This document shows positions 63,682-64,000 of a stretch of DNA of 64,000 nt, one piece after another. Both the position numbers and the translations under genes were made by a program. The stretch comes from Nemertoderma westbladi (lineage: Eukaryota > Xenacoelomorpha > Nemertodermatida > Nemertodermatidae). The notes beneath the pieces were generated by a model. The model searched no databases. It was not told the DNA's origin and saw nothing but the letters and a program-made list of their open reading frames with translations. Within the stretch, counting starts at the first letter, position 1. Each line of letters opens with the position of its first letter. The DNA lies in contig JAUCBJ010000277.1 in NCBI GenBank assembly GCA_032718475.1, positions 1-64,000 on the forward strand, written 5' to 3'.

Positions 63682-63924
63682 ATGGGCCCGAAAACCGACG
63701 CCAATCAACTTAGCCACTTAGAAACCCCTCTGAATAAGCTTACCAATGAGGTTCAACGGATTGGCAGCAAACTCGATTCCATCGAAACCCAGCTTGGAAG
63801 TTTTGATTTCGAGGAGTTTTTAACAACTATGAACTCGCTTAGGGAAGAAAATTTCGCACTTAAGGGGGGGGGGGGGGGGGGGGTTCACCCCCCTTGGAGA
63901 GGAATCGGCATATCGGATGCCTGA
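63682..63924 (+). CDS. Coiled-coil N-terminal ORF, disrupted at a G run
   Basis: ATG 63682 begins a protein with a heptad-rich helix (LNKLTNEVQRIGSKLDSIETQL, residues about 17-38), like the start of a LINE ORF1 or a Gag-like protein. After residue about 60 it runs into a 20-base G run (63864-63883), and the following codons are probably out of frame. The end at 63924 may be artificial. Confidence 0.35.
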   Translation: MGPKTDANQLSHLETPLNKLTNEVQRIGSKLDSIETQLGSFDFEEFLTTMNSLREENFALKGGGGGGVHPPWRGIGISDA

Positions 63925-64000
63925 TGTTCCCACATCATCCATTTTCTCCAATTTTTTGCACGTTAACCAAGGACATGTGTGTCTTCAATAGCATGATAAA

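Overview
The window is eukaryotic, almost certainly metazoan (probably an aquatic invertebrate; species not identifiable), and consists nearly entirely of transposable elements inserted into and next to one another. The non-coding DNA is AT-rich, with scattered palindromic hexamers (ACCGGT, AGGCCT), several long G or C runs and many minisatellites. I see no host gene that I can name, no rRNA, no convincing tRNA and nothing prokaryotic.

Layout. (1) 1-5191: a Ty3/Gypsy LTR retrotransposon with two identical LTRs; gag-pol is broken by one frameshift and three in-frame TGA codons. (2) 5192-6812: unassigned flank with a 73-bp tandem repeat. (3) 6813-23184: a very large (16.4 kb) BEL/Pao-type element with about 1.2-kb LTRs, a repeat-rich 2.3-kb leader, an intact 2,694-residue Gag-Pol, and beyond pol a 1.6-kb spacer with a duplicated hairpin module and three small overlapping ORFs, the last with two CCHC-type knuckles. 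This 3' cassette is the best candidate for something undescribed. (4) 23185-32830: a second Gypsy element on the minus strand, lacking gag and protease, split by a 5.8-kb TIR element with a TA duplication that itself contains an intact RTE-like LINE ORF and an array of ACTGCAGT palindromes. (5) 33001-33254: a near-perfect hairpin and a type I hammerhead ribozyme relic. (6) 35253-46643: a region bounded by inverted arms of about 0.67 kb that holds a Harbinger transposase relic, a 12-bp satellite and a dead LINE; one arm carries a 612-bp MITE and the other an intact piggyBac element. (7) 46648-54295: a second element with about 150-bp inverted ends and flanking TTAA, containing another copy of the same LINE split by a 1.47-kb MITE, plus a roughly 165-bp tandem repeat. 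(8) 56.4-60.8 kb: decayed coding DNA with OTU-like, zinc-ribbon-like and GIY-YIG-like parts. (9) 61.3-63.6 kb: hairpin MITEs and a decayed Helitron/PIF1-type helicase. (10) 63682 onward: a coiled-coil ORF ended by a G run.

The elements record their own order of insertion. Several uninterrupted sites are present in the window: the opposite inverted arm for the MITE and piggyBac, the second LINE copy for the 1.47-kb MITE, and the Gypsy reading frame for the TA element. The proteins with no visible inactivating lesion are the BEL Gag-Pol, the RTE-like ORF and the piggyBac transposase. All calls come from reading the sequence; no database search was run.
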